Below are positions 54,901-62,304 of a DNA stretch of 64,000 nucleotides, one piece after another (position 1 is the first letter of the stretch; every line of letters starts with the position of its first letter). The translations under genes and the position numbers were made by a program. Under the pieces are notes generated by a model. It worked only from the letters and a program-made list of their open reading frames with translations, had not been told where the DNA came from and made no database searches. This stretch comes from Plazaster borealis (lineage: Eukaryota; Echinodermata; Asteroidea; Forcipulatida; Labidiasteridae), in the NCBI GenBank assembly GCA_021014325.1, contig JAJGQC010000675.1, positions 124,001 through 188,000 of the forward strand, read 5' to 3'.

Positions 54901-55923
54901 TTTTTATGCTAATATTTTTTTTGAATCATTACCAAATTGTATGATACCTTTAAGGCACTGTTTAAAGGGACTGTCGTCATGATCATAGCAGGCCTGTGAC
55001 TGTAACATGGAATTATGAACTCTAACCCAGTAACTGCATGTGCGTGTGCTGGCCAGTACTAGTAATGACAGCACCCTTTGTGATGTGAGGCACGCATGCT
55101 GTAACTGGATTAGAGTTCATAATTCCATGTAGAGCCACAGGGAGACAGTCATTATGATCATCATGACTACAGTCCCATTTAAATATTCATGTCATCATTC
55201 AAACAGTGGCTATTACAAATCCTTTGAGGATGATAAATGTGCACAGAAGTTTCTATACAGTGTTTGATTGTGCCATACCTTGATGCTGTAAGAGCAACAC
55301 CTGCATCACTAATACTAGCACATCCAGTGACAAAATTAGTGTGTTATTTAAATCCAACATTTTTGCACTAAATTTTGAATACTTTAAAGGCACAAAAGAA
55401 TTTCCAGGTTGAAAATGCAGCTCTTTTTTTGAGTTCATTTAGTTGTTGATCTACTGAATGTGGTTTGAAATGCTTAGAGAAAATATAAATCCCCCAACTA
55501 TACAACCTGACTGCACTCAGGAAGAATGCAAGTTCTAAACGCAGTGTACAATTTGTTTCCAATTGATTTGTATGATTTAAGATAACAAAGTTTTATTGTC
55601 AAAATGAATTCATGGTTTGTATTTTGTACTATTTTTCAGGTGGTATTCTTGAGACTGCCAACAATCAAGCTTTCAGCATTGACCATCACACAGATTTTAA
55701 ACGAGACGAAACAAACTGTCCAAGTCTGAATAGTGAAGGAGGTTGGTGGTTTAATAGATGCTCTGGTATACCTGGTGTAGATAATAACCTTAATGCTGAA
55801 TATATCCAACCTGGTGATATTACGGGTCCATACAAACAAGTCATTAGAGCTAGTGAATGGAATGGTTCTCGTATTGCAAGGACTGAAATCAAAATTCGCC
55901 GCCAAACTCCACCTCGTGGCTAA
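33810..55923 (+). CDS. FReD protein split by four F5/8 type C domains, 5' partial
   Basis: Eleven plus-strand exons join in frame: 33810-33940, 38068-38323, 40188-40486, 40644-40782, 50565-50887, 51415-51556, 52125-52459, 52985-53123, 53610-53941, 54370-54508 and 55640-55923 (stop TAA). They give 839 residues. Order: FReD N-half (1-129), F5/8C-1 (130-275), F5/8C-2 (276-430), F5/8C-3 (431-588), F5/8C-4 (589-745), FReD C-half (746-839). Family knowledge: FReDs and F5/8C domains are extracellular ligand-binding folds used in invertebrate lectins, adhesion and innate immunity. The two FReD parts total ~223 aa, a complete domain, and each half keeps its own Cys pair. Each F5/8C module is a two-exon unit of phase 1-0-1, symmetric with the phase-1 FReD intron it occupies. 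The signal peptide and any upstream domain lie in exons I could not identify; the first exon enters in phase 1. The exact function is unknown. Confidence 0.88.
34100..34612. repeat. 106-bp GC-rich tandem repeats
   Basis: GACGTTTGTGCCGGCG recurs near 34211, 34316, 34422 and 34528 (period 105-106 bp). Unit words: GGTGGACCACCAGCGAG, TAGTGGCATCCCTCTGATGG and GTTGGCCCATCATCG. The reading frames through it are by-products of the repeat. Confidence 0.92.
36120..36600. repeat. 60-bp GC-rich tandem repeats
   Basis: Eight or so units with exact 60-bp spacing (GTATGCCACT at 36221, 36281, 36341, 36401; GCATGCCACT at 36461). Unit words: GATGTCGGTCCGCTGTCGGT and GAGCGGCAGGCCTCTGGTGG. Confidence 0.93.
37096..38067. 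other. FReD/F5-8C gene intron, unassigned
   Basis: Between the end of MITE-B and exon 2; a G-run occurs at 37532. Nothing else recognised. Confidence 0.4.
38068..38323 (+). CDS. FReD exon 2: fibrinogen-like domain middle
   Basis: Residues 45-130: [20 protein letters not shown], then [20 protein letters not shown] and [20 protein letters not shown]. These are textbook FReD blocks (QRR-DGS-FNR-W-Y-GFG, GEFWLGN, YTLS). Several NxS/T sites (NRS, NLT, NIT) fit an extracellular protein. Acceptor tttctag, donor ACTG|gtatgt, exit phase 1. The FReD stops just where the family continues into the P-subdomain. Confidence 0.93.
38615..39503 (+). repeat. Intron segment duplicated at 45351-45893 and 50246-50564
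   Basis: The block begins with a MITE (start TTAAAGAGGAAGGGAA), runs through the text CATGCCTTATTTATATTTCA near 39178, and ends at the decayed exon. The same series is found at 45351-45893, then resumes at 50246 after a LINE, ending at exon 5. So the F5/8C module was duplicated with its upstream intron. Confidence 0.8.
39504..39570 (+). pseudogene. Decayed fifth F5/8C first exon
   Basis: After an acceptor-like ttcag the sequence reads [18 protein letters not shown], nearly identical to the start of exon 5 (50565). It then runs into TAA after about 24 codons, because from about 39568 it is fused to the interior of a MITE. There is no donor and the rest of the exon is absent. It is a truncated duplicate within intron 4's upstream neighbour. 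Confidence 0.85.
39568..40112. mobile_element. MITE-D half-copies flanking an intron fragment
   Basis: 39568-39821 is the second half of a MITE-D (CTCTAAAAGAGTCAGGAATG to CCCCTCTTTAAG) fused to the decayed exon. 40040-40112 is one arm (AGGACTCTATCTATTGGAAA). The 39822-40035 sequence between them recurs inverted at 45118. Confidence 0.75.
40188..40486 (+). CDS. F5/8C domain 1, first exon
   Basis: Residues 130-229, [20 protein letters not shown] then ITASS, a discoidin opening, followed by SWLQVDMG and [13 protein letters not shown] strands. Acceptor gtttcag (phase 1), donor CAG|gtaaga (phase 0). Domains 2-4 have an extra Cys pair (CQPS or CPYN, then WCP). Here the first of the pair is Phe (TTT instead of TGT), leaving the Cys of WCP unpaired within the domain. 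Confidence 0.92.
40644..40782 (+). CDS. F5/8C domain 1, second exon
   Basis: Residues 230-275: [20 protein letters not shown], then [20 protein letters not shown] and LLGC, the canonical C-terminal discoidin strands closed by the terminal Cys. Acceptor attgacag (phase 0), donor AGAG|gtaagt (phase 1). Confidence 0.92.
41064..42349. mobile_element. TIR transposon with GATC-rich subterminal repeats (~1.29 kb)
   Basis: Left AGACCGCGTTCACACTTGAT, right ATCAAGTGTAAACGCGGTCT. Both ends are packed with GGATCAGATCCTGCAAGG, GCGATCAAAGG and GTGTGAACGC words. The minus-strand open frame at 41575-41138 runs into the left repeats and matches no family I know. Confidence 0.85.
42350..44924. other. Intron 4, unassigned apart from the tandem repeats
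   Basis: Two open frames (minus 42694-42458; plus 44252-44518) look moderately protein-like, but no domain or splice partner was recognised. Confidence 0.35.
43040..43690. repeat. Tandem repeats, period ~126-139 bp
   Basis: Five units with GCGATAACTCAAGAAGG, CTTGGCATATCAACTCC, TTGGCAATTGGTCTTGGGAT and AAGGTCATTATGG. Single relatives near 25050-25135 and 44925-45040. Confidence 0.88.
45118..45350 (-). repeat. Inverted copy of intron segment 39822-40035
   Basis: The reverse complement of 45118-45350 matches 39822-40035 (same words around the CTTCCTGGAAACACTAGAAC motif and the TGACCAACAGCACTAATGTT motif). Both copies abut MITE-D sequence, suggesting inversion or recombination through that repeat. 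Confidence 0.75.
45351..45893 (+). repeat. Duplicated intron block, left of the LINE
   Basis: Direct copy of 38616-39183 including a MITE-D. It is interrupted at the word CATGCCTTATT, where the antisense LINE begins. Confidence 0.78.
45894..50244 (-). mobile_element. CR1-like non-LTR retrotransposon (LINE), about 4.35 kb, antisense in intron 4
   Basis: The element's 5' end is at about 50244 and its 3' end at about 45894, with a (TAATAA)n-like tail. Between the coding region and the tail is an AT-rich 3' UTR dense in AAAT/ATAA words (46180-46560). The uninterrupted duplicate at 39178 gives the empty site. The coding sequence is almost intact (next entry). A target-site duplication is not clear; at most a few TTATT-like bases. 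Confidence 0.88.
46626..50244 (-). CDS. LINE polyprotein: 2A-like motif, PHD finger, APE endonuclease, reverse transcriptase (one frameshift)
   Basis: The main ORF is 50244-46945 (1099 codons). The true start is probably the eighth codon, Met-Ala-Pro at 50223, since the first ATG uses flanking DNA. Seen: a hydrophobic N-terminus; a 2A-like ribosome-skipping motif GDIESNPGP (residues 160-168); a C4HC3 PHD-type finger (C173, C176, C189, C192, H197, C200, C221, C224); APE-type endonuclease (about 279-493: [33 protein letters not shown]); and reverse transcriptase (about 700-960: [29 protein letters not shown], catalytic FADD at 934-937). An extra base in the T-run 47160-47163 shifts the frame. 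The second frame, 47177-46626, carries the RT C-terminal region ([40 protein letters not shown]). Known: PHD+APE+RT LINEs belong to the CR1/L2-like group. Confidence 0.92.
50565..50887 (+). CDS. F5/8C domain 2, first exon
   Basis: Residues 276-383: [20 protein letters not shown] with ITPSS, then [20 protein letters not shown]. Acceptor cttcag (phase 1), donor CAG|gtatga (phase 0). Its 5' end and intron flank are near-identical to the decayed copy at 39504-39570. Confidence 0.92.
51415..51556 (+). CDS. F5/8C domain 2, second exon
   Basis: Residues 384-431, [20 protein letters not shown] then [20 protein letters not shown] and ELLGC. Acceptor ctttacag (phase 0), donor AATG|gtaagg (phase 1). 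Confidence 0.92.
51862..52043. mobile_element. Near-perfect hairpin MITE-F (~182 bp)
   Basis: Arms of about 85 bp: CTTTTGGAACATAATTTG, GGTACACAGTATG, TGTAATCCTTGACATC and their complements; loop ACAATTGGCAATTG. It lies 82 bp before exon 7 of the FReD/F5-8C gene. Confidence 0.9.
52125..52459 (+). CDS. F5/8C domain 3, first exon
   Basis: Residues 431-542, [20 protein letters not shown] with ITASS, then [20 protein letters not shown]. Acceptor ctttaatag (phase 1), donor CAG|gtaaga (phase 0). It lies 82 bp after a long hairpin MITE (51862-52043). Confidence 0.91.
52985..53123 (+). CDS. F5/8C domain 3, second exon
   Basis: Residues 543-589, including [20 protein letters not shown] and VELLGC. 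Acceptor cacaacag (phase 0), donor AAAG|gtgagt (phase 1). Confidence 0.91.
53610..53941 (+). CDS. F5/8C domain 4, first exon
   Basis: Residues 589-699, [20 protein letters not shown] with ITASS, then [18 protein letters not shown]. Several NxS/T sites near the end (NNT, NVS). Acceptor tatttacag (phase 1), donor CAG|gtaaat (phase 0). Confidence 0.92.
54370..54508 (+). CDS. F5/8C domain 4, second exon
   Basis: Residues 700-746: [20 protein letters not shown], then [20 protein letters not shown] and LIGC. Acceptor ttttaacag (phase 0), donor AGAA|gtaggt (phase 1). Confidence 0.92.
54597..54956. mobile_element. MITE-H, complete (~360 bp)
   Basis: Left TTAAAGGCACCGTTTGGTAA, right TTACCAAATTGTATGATACC then TTTAA. 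Inner GAAAAAACACCCTTGTTG and CTTCAGAGGGAGTCGTTTCT; a small hairpin AAAACTTCTTGCAAGAAGTT lies in the centre. Confidence 0.82.
54967..55177. mobile_element. Hairpin MITE-G (~210 bp)
   Basis: GGGACTGTCGTCATGATCAT and its complement at the right; inner arms ACATGGAATTATGAACTCTA / TAGAGTTCATAATTCCATGT. Confidence 0.84.
55640..55923 (+). CDS. Terminal exon: C-terminal half of the FReD
   Basis: Residues 746-839 plus TAA. It contains [31 protein letters not shown] and [18 protein letters not shown], the FReD P-subdomain: AFS, NC, GGWWFN-x-C and W-x-G with TE-x-KIR. The second FReD disulfide (NC to FNRC) is inside this exon. The usual Ca-binding Asp cluster (D-x-D-N-D) is degenerate. Acceptor tttttcag, entry phase 1, so it can join either exon 10 or, in principle, exon 2 directly. 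Confidence 0.92.
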
Positions 55924-56652
55924 AAAAGGTTTCTGGAGAAAAAATACATTGACACCTTGATGTCCTGGCACTGAGATTACATTCATAAGAACACTTGGTT
56001 ATTTGTTTGTAAAACTTATTCCTCCAATTGAGTATCCTTATTCAGTTAACTGATAGGCTGGATCTGTTCACACATTTAACTCCAACTCCACCTGTCACTC
56101 ATGAATAACTATTATTTCAGTGTATGAACAACAAAGAAAATCTGGGCTTTCATTCTATTGAACAGACCTCCAACACTTCTACTGGATGCCCATTGTTTGC
56201 CATTTTGGGAGTCTAAAAGCATGTAGAGATATGGTGAGTGTGTACACGCCTAAAATGAGCATTGCACAGTAAAACACAGAGGGAAACTGACTCCCAAAAT
56301 GGCCCAACCAAGATAATCTTGTGGTGATGACGTCAGGTGAATGGGGTCAATAAACTAAACTTGCAAAACAATCTGGCACTTTATCCATCACATTGTGTTT
56401 TCTGGTTTTGTCTACCCAATGGTAAAAGTAAAGCACTCTTTGCACTGTAATTCTGAGCAAAGGAATCACTAAACCAAGACTCAACCAAACAGTGAATCAA
56501 GTAATAATGTTTATCCAAGTCCATGATGGGCAATTTGTACTTGGTTTGACAAGCCTTAGATGCTCACTTTACATGCAAGATAAATGGTTCAATACTGTTA
56601 TGATATGTGATGTAGCTATTGCTGATAATTATAGTAAAGTATTACTAGGAGC
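55924..56652 (+). other. Probable 3' UTR and flank of the FReD/F5-8C gene
   Basis: Follows the TAA stop; contains AATAAA at 56349 and no long frame. Confidence 0.5.
56349..56354 (+). promoter_or_regulatory. Candidate polyadenylation signal of the FReD/F5-8C gene
   Basis: The first AATAAA on the plus strand after the stop codon, about 425 bp downstream of it. Another AATAAA occurs near 59215. Neither is confirmed. Confidence 0.35.
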
Positions 56653-56837
56653 TGGGCCCAGTTTCATAGAGCTGTTCAAAAAAAAAGTAGCTAAGCATTA
56701 CGCTTATTAGAATGAGCTTACCAGCCAAAATACCATTTGACATGTACAATCTGTGACTCGTATCCTGCTCATTTTGCTTAGCAGGAGAACTGACAAGCAA
56801 TATTTTCTGCTTAAGGAGCTCTATGAAATTGGGTCCT
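56653..56837. mobile_element. MITE-A stem-loop copy
   Basis: Left GGGCCCAGTTTCATAGAGCT, right GAGCTCTATGAAATTGGGTC; in the 3' flank of the FReD/F5-8C gene. Confidence 0.84.
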
Positions 56838-59714
56838 GGTTATAAAGATTCCGAATCTTTAGCAGGATGGTTTCCATGTTTTCTTGGTTAAGTTCAGCAA
56901 CAATTAATTCACTTTCATTATCACACATTCATATTCACTTTTGTCTGTTGTCATCACTTTTACTTGTTGTCATCCCTGATGGGTCTTGGGCTTGATACAA
57001 ATGTAAAATATGTTCACACCCTATGTGTATTATGATTAGTTCTCACAACTTACTGTAAACAGGCCCGAACCAGAAATTATTTTTTTAGGGGGCAAATATG
57101 AATTGGGGGGGGGAGGGCGAATATGAAAATAAATGTACATCGGTGCATGTGCGCTGCCCATTTTGCAACGCAGGGGGGAATTTTGAAAATTTTGAAAATG
57201 AAGGCCCAATGGAAGCCATTTGGTCAATTTTTGCACTTATTTTTCTTGTGCGCACCATTTTCTTTTATTGTGGGTGGACTTTTCTTTGTCTCATTTTATT
57301 TTTGGGTTTTTTATTTAGTTCTTTTGGGGGACTCTCTTTTATTGAAATTCTGAGGTGTCTGTTCATGTAAGAGAAGAGAATTTTAAACAAACTTGGTTAA
57401 AAGAAAAAATATGTCTACATATAAACTTTAGGAAAATGATATTTTAGAAGTAGATCTGGCAATATGAACAATCCACAATACAGCATGCCCTCTATAGTTT
57501 ACATAGGAGAAGCCATTTTTCAAACACAGTTTGATAAATTTGTAAAAATCACAAACATCACATTCCTCAATCTAGAATGGACACATGACACTTGTGTTAA
57601 GGCTAGCTTGACATGCAATTCATATTATTTCAAAAATTTAAATGTTTACACAGAGTGCCTTAATTGTGATAACAGAGTATTTTGCATTTTCTTTTTTTCT
57701 GATATCAAGGAGTGTTGTAAGATTGGTGTAAACTATCATTATGTCATTGGTAAATTTTGTTGTAGCTGAAATCATTCTTAAAATTCATGAAGGAGTATCT
57801 TAGTTTACTCTGAAAGTTATTTATCCATGTAAAATGCAGAATTAAAAATATCAAGTTTAGGAATGTAAACATTTTTGGTTTTGCGATAAAAACAGACTGA
57901 AAAAAGTGTTTAAAAAGGCGAAGTTTTTGTAAAGCATAAGTTTTCACTGAAAAATGTGTAAAGAAAATATGTTTCATGAATGATTTTTATAGGTAATTCA
58001 TGTAAAGCAAAAAGTGTACTGTTAAAAAAAGTGTGAATGTAAACAAGTGGTTTTTATGTGCAATTTGCTTCAAGAAATTTTCATCGTGACTTAAACAAAA
58101 ACCGTACTTTGGTCACTGAAGCTAGACTGGCATATCAAAATGTGTTAAAGCAACAATTTGAGATCCTCAGATTTGCATAAATTGAAACTGAAAACTCTGC
58201 AGTATCAATACTTTGTTGTGCAGGTCAAGTGCACTCATCAGATTCTCTAAAAACCTTACCAACAATGAAATTATTTTTAGCAAAATGTTGGTAAATCAAC
58301 ACAATAATCAGTCAAATATACCTGTCTCTTCGAATAATGCCCCAAAACATGTTGAAATATGTTGATGTTTTGTTTACAAAAGATTGAACTTTGGGCATAA
58401 CACATGAATACACTCCTGCTCACATGCCCAACGTTTTGTGAAAACTTGACTGAAGGTATTAGTTGACCTATATGCCCCTCCATTATGAATGAATAGTTTG
58501 GACATGTTGGGGTATGCCAGACTCTTAATGAAGACACAAAATTCAATTAGTGAATAGAATGCCCACAAGGAAATTAGTGTATTTTAAAAATTAATCATAA
58601 TATTAATCTAACAGCAACTCGGGATGATTTCAAATTAGGTTTTAAGGCAAAAAGTGAAACATTATGTAGAAAACATAATTTTTGCCATACCAAACTCTGT
58701 GAAAACGCTGAAAATATGTTCATTGGATGTATACAATTGCAAAAGCAACACTAGTCAAAAACATAGTAAGTTGCCTTCATGTGTTTTAAACTGAAATTAA
58801 AAAGTGACGTATTACAGAAGAAAAACCAATGTAATCATCACTGCCACTCGCAAATGGTTTGTCTGAAGTTTCAGAATATTTAATATTTAAAGTTTTAGTT
58901 TTTGTATATTTAATATACATTTTTTCAAATCGAATTCCTTTAAGTTCCCTTTACAAATTCCCAGAGAAAATTGGTGCATAAAAATCAAGGGGAGTTTCCA
59001 CTAAAATTTCGGAAAAACTCATCGGGGCAAATGGTTATACTTTTGTATTTACTCAACTTATGATTATAAATAGCGCTGATTTTAATTCCTTCTCTGGAGT
59101 CCTATATAGAAGGAATTAAACAGGCTCCATGCATAGTTTGCATTGTTTACAACACGCCATTTGACCTTCAAATGGCTTTTATGAATGTAAGTTTAAGTTG
59201 TGACTATTGACCAAAATAAAGTTTAGAAAGTCAGCTTTGAAACTGTGTATGCCTTGACTGCAGTTATTGTTTCTAATATTTGTAATTGTAATTTCTAAAA
59301 TGTATTCTACAGCTTAAAGTTGCATTGCCCAATGTTCTCCAAAAGGACTTCATTATATATTTTTTCTCTGAACAACCGCACATAATACATGTTTTATGAA
59401 ACTTGCAAATAATATTATGTTTGTACATGGCTAATGGAGGTGATATTATGTCAGATCCCAACAATTCATTTTTAGTTTGAAATAAACTACCACTTATCAT
59501 TGGCGGTTTTTTGTGCAATGGAAACTAACATTCTAGAATCTATGAAAATAGCTATCAGTATTTAAAATTTAAATCTGAACCTTCTGGTTAAAAGGCAAAA
59601 AAATGACCTAGCATCCTTAATAACTACCACTTTGCGATTGATGTTTTCGCTGCACACAGCACGGCCTCTCCTTTTCCTTTTCCTAAAGACAAGAGAGCAG
59701 GGCTTCACTTCAGA
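56838..59714. other. AT-rich 3' flank, no gene recognised
   Basis: Mostly A/T-rich and apparently low in the MITE families seen elsewhere. A G-run (57102) and AATAAA near 59215 are the only marks. It could be a long 3' UTR, or intergenic. Confidence 0.4.
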
Positions 59715-60034
59715 GAGAGCTAAGATTATTCATAAGTGCGAATCAATCTTAACTGCTAATCAGCGTGTGATGTCACAATACATATCACTGAGCAAAAACT
59801 GACTACTAAGATGAATCTTAATGCTTTTGTGAATTCGACCCCAGGGCCCATTTTCAGCTGTTGAGCAGAAAAAAACTGTTAGCAGTTTTTTTACGCTTAG
59901 CAAAAAAAGTGGGTACCAGTTGCAACAATGCTATCTTTATTGCATTTTGGTTTTTGCTGGTAACCTATTTCTGCTAATCATGATTTTTCCGTGCTAAGCA
60001 AGTTTTGTGCTGACTGGCTTTATGAAATCGGTCC
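59715..60034. mobile_element. Two adjacent MITE-A relatives
   Basis: 59715-59842 carries GATGAATCTTAATGC and GAATTCGACCCC, as in the 3399 variant. 59844-60034 has left GGGCCCATTTTCAGCTG and right TTTATGAAATCGGTCC. Confidence 0.7.
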
Positions 60035-60045
60035 AGAAAGCTGTT

Positions 60046-60438
60046 AAGCCGAATTTTGTTTCTTATCAAAAGATATAAATGGGGTACCAGTCACAGCAAT
60101 TATAACTGTTTGGTCGTTTGGCTGGTAACCTTTTTTGCTTAGCAATAGTTTTCTATGATAGCAAGTTGTTGTGCTTACAGGCTTATTGATAGAGCTGCTT
60201 TAACACAAAATATAGCTAAGCACAACAAACTGCTATCCTGCTAATTTATGCAAAGCACAACATTTGTAAGTTGCAATATTTCACCGGTGAACAGGTGTAT
60301 GTGGAGCTGCTTAAGCACATTCAGTCAAACGCCTTCTCAAAACTCACTTGTTAAACTCCAAATAGTTTTGTCTGTTTTTCTTTTCTGACTATGTACAGCG
60401 CATTGGGACTCCGTGTGTAATGCGCTTTAAAAGAACGG

Positions 60439-60482
<44 letters not shown>

Positions 60483-60616
60483 AAACTATGCTTACCAGAA
60501 TAAGGTTACCAGCCAAAATACCATGTCACATTTTGTGAATGGGGCCCTTTCATTAATGCTATGCAGAATTTGTTAAGCAATGTTTTCTGCTTAGCAGCTC
60601 TATGAAATTGGGCCCA
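60046..60616. mobile_element. Degraded MITE-A cluster
   Basis: Pieces with GGGGTACCAGTCACAGCA, TTTGGCTGGTAACC and the end CTCTATGAAATTGGGCCCA, interrupted by the LINE relic at 60318-60480. Confidence 0.6.
60318..60480 (+). mobile_element. LINE 3'-end relic with (TTA)n tail
   Basis: The frame SVKRLLKTHLLNSK followed by stop resembles the C-terminal FKRQLKTHL of CR1/L2-like RTs. It is followed by the typical GCGCATTGGGACT / AATGCGCTTTAAAAG stem and a (TTA)n microsatellite to 60480. Confidence 0.7.
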
Positions 60617-60713
60617 GCAGCTCAGTACCATTTCCCAAGTACCATTTGCAGTGGTATCCTGCACAATTACGCTGAGCAGAAAACTGTTAAGCAACGTTTT
60701 CTGCTTATAAGCA

Positions 60714-60904
60714 GGGCCCAATTTCATAAAGCTGTCTAGGAGAACAATCTGCTCAGCAAATTTTTGCTAAGCAAGAAATGAGTGGGGTACCAGTCGCATC
60801 AATGGTAACTGTATGGTATTTTGGCTGGTAACCTATTTTCATAAGCAAGAGTTGTCTGTGCTTATCAAGTTTTTGTGCTTATATGCTTTATGAAAATGGG
60901 CCCA
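60714..60904. mobile_element. MITE-A stem-loop copy
   Basis: Left GGGCCCAATTTCATAAAGCT, right GCTTTATGAAAATGGGCCC, about 190 bp. Confidence 0.85.
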
Positions 60905-60913
60905 TCTCTCCTG

Positions 60914-61057
60914 TATAGACCGTGCAAGTCTCGCGCGTATTCGAACATTTTGGGACCACTTTGGTCCCACGTACGATGCTTTAACGCGTGAAGGAAACAA
61001 ACTCACGCGCTTTAACGGGTCCCAATGTTCGAATACGCACGAGACTTGCACAGCCTA
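60914..61057. mobile_element. MITE-C, short palindromic derivative (~144 bp)
   Basis: Left TATAGACCGTGCAAGTCTCG, right CGAGACTTGCACAGCCTAT. The arms extend inward through CGTATTCGAACATT / AATGTTCGAATACG, so nearly the whole element is a hairpin. Confidence 0.88.
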
Positions 61058-61601
61058 TTGCGCCCAGCTGCTGGTTTAAAATTCAACCAGCGCCAAGCTG
61101 GAGGGCGCCCTCAATCTGTAAATATCTGACAATGTCAACAAATTAATTTCCAAAAGTGAATGTCGTCTGTTTCTGTGGTTGTGTTGCGGGAAATATAGGC
61201 CAAACAAAAGTGTTCGTTTTATAGAAAGAGGTAAGTAGATAAGTCAATTTATTCCAGTACTATATAAGAGTATTGTTTTTTGACGAGTTTAACCCAACTT
61301 GAATCTAAGAAAGCACGGCATATAATTAATTCTAATTTCATTAATTTCTATGCAACAAAGGCGTTTTTCCCCCCTATATTTTCTTGCATTTTCGATGACC
61401 ATTTTAGCCCAAATTAATTTTCACAAGTTTGTTATTTTATCATGCATATGTTGGGATACACCAAGTGAGGATACTGGCTTGGTCTTTGGCAATGATTGAG
61501 ATGTAGAATGTGAAGCCATGCTGTAATCAATACCAACATGATAATCAGCCATTTTTATGGCCCGTGTCGCATGCAATTATGTCCTCTATGCAATATTATC
61601 C
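61058..61601. other. Unassigned, with the end of a MITE-H-like element
   Basis: GCATATGTTGGGATACACCA near 61445 matches the inner part of the MITE-H family; no termini found. Confidence 0.4.
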
Positions 61602-61735
61602 GGCGGACATTATTGCATGTAAATGTCCGCCGGACGGTTTTGCATATGCAATCGTGTCCGCCCGGACGCTGTTGCATAATGCAATTGTGTCCGCCCGGAC
61701 ACATTTGCATATGCAATCGTGTCCGCCCCCGTGCA
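61602..61735. repeat. Short tandem repeats mixing GTCCGCCCGGAC and TTGCATATGCAAT
   Basis: Four units of about 33-37 bp. Each alternates a CpG-rich near-palindrome (GTCCGCCCGGAC or CCGGCGGAC) with an octamer-like near-palindrome (TTGCATATGCAAT or TTGCATAATGCAAT). Confidence 0.82.
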
Positions 61736-61739
61736 AAAC

Positions 61740-62304
61740 CGTCGTTGCAGTAAATTAAACGCCCAAGTAGAGCTAAAATAATATCCACTTTTATTCTTAA
61801 AGGGGCACACCGGTTTACTGTTTACGTAATTTAGTGACGTAGAATTATGGACAATTATTTTTAGATGTTTTTGATATTTGAATTTTTACATAAATGTCAC
61901 GTAATTAACGAGAAATGATCGGAAAAAACAAAAGCGGTCAAAGGTCAGCGTATACGCTTTACCAGCCGTTGGAAGTGTCAATTTGCTGCGCTCTGTTGTT
62001 GCAAGTAGACTAGTGCTCTGTTTATGTAAATGTTATTACTATGGCGAGGCATGAGGATCCAGTCTACATATCCATTCAACTCAAAGGCGAGTATAAACAA
62101 CCGCCATAATACACGCGTCAGTCAATGCTTATGGTCCAATCTACGTTCCTTCGACATCCAAAGATCGACCCCCAAAAAACACAAAGAAATAAACCTAAAA
62201 TATGGTAGAACAACAAGAAAAAATCCAAAAATCATAATAAATCCCAAGACGACTGATAAACGTGGTGCACAAAGTACATGTACCACTAGTATAGTAAGTG
62301 TGTT
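61740..62304. other. Unassigned stretch before the 62-kb satellite
   Basis: AAAGGGGCACACCGG near 61800 is complementary to GGTGTGCCC in the satellite units, so the array may be an expanded end of one transposon. Confidence 0.35.

Noticed and set aside
57098..57370. 90-aa plus frame with hydrophobic Phe-rich segments
   Set aside because: Arises from T-rich low-complexity sequence; two overlapping frames are equally open.
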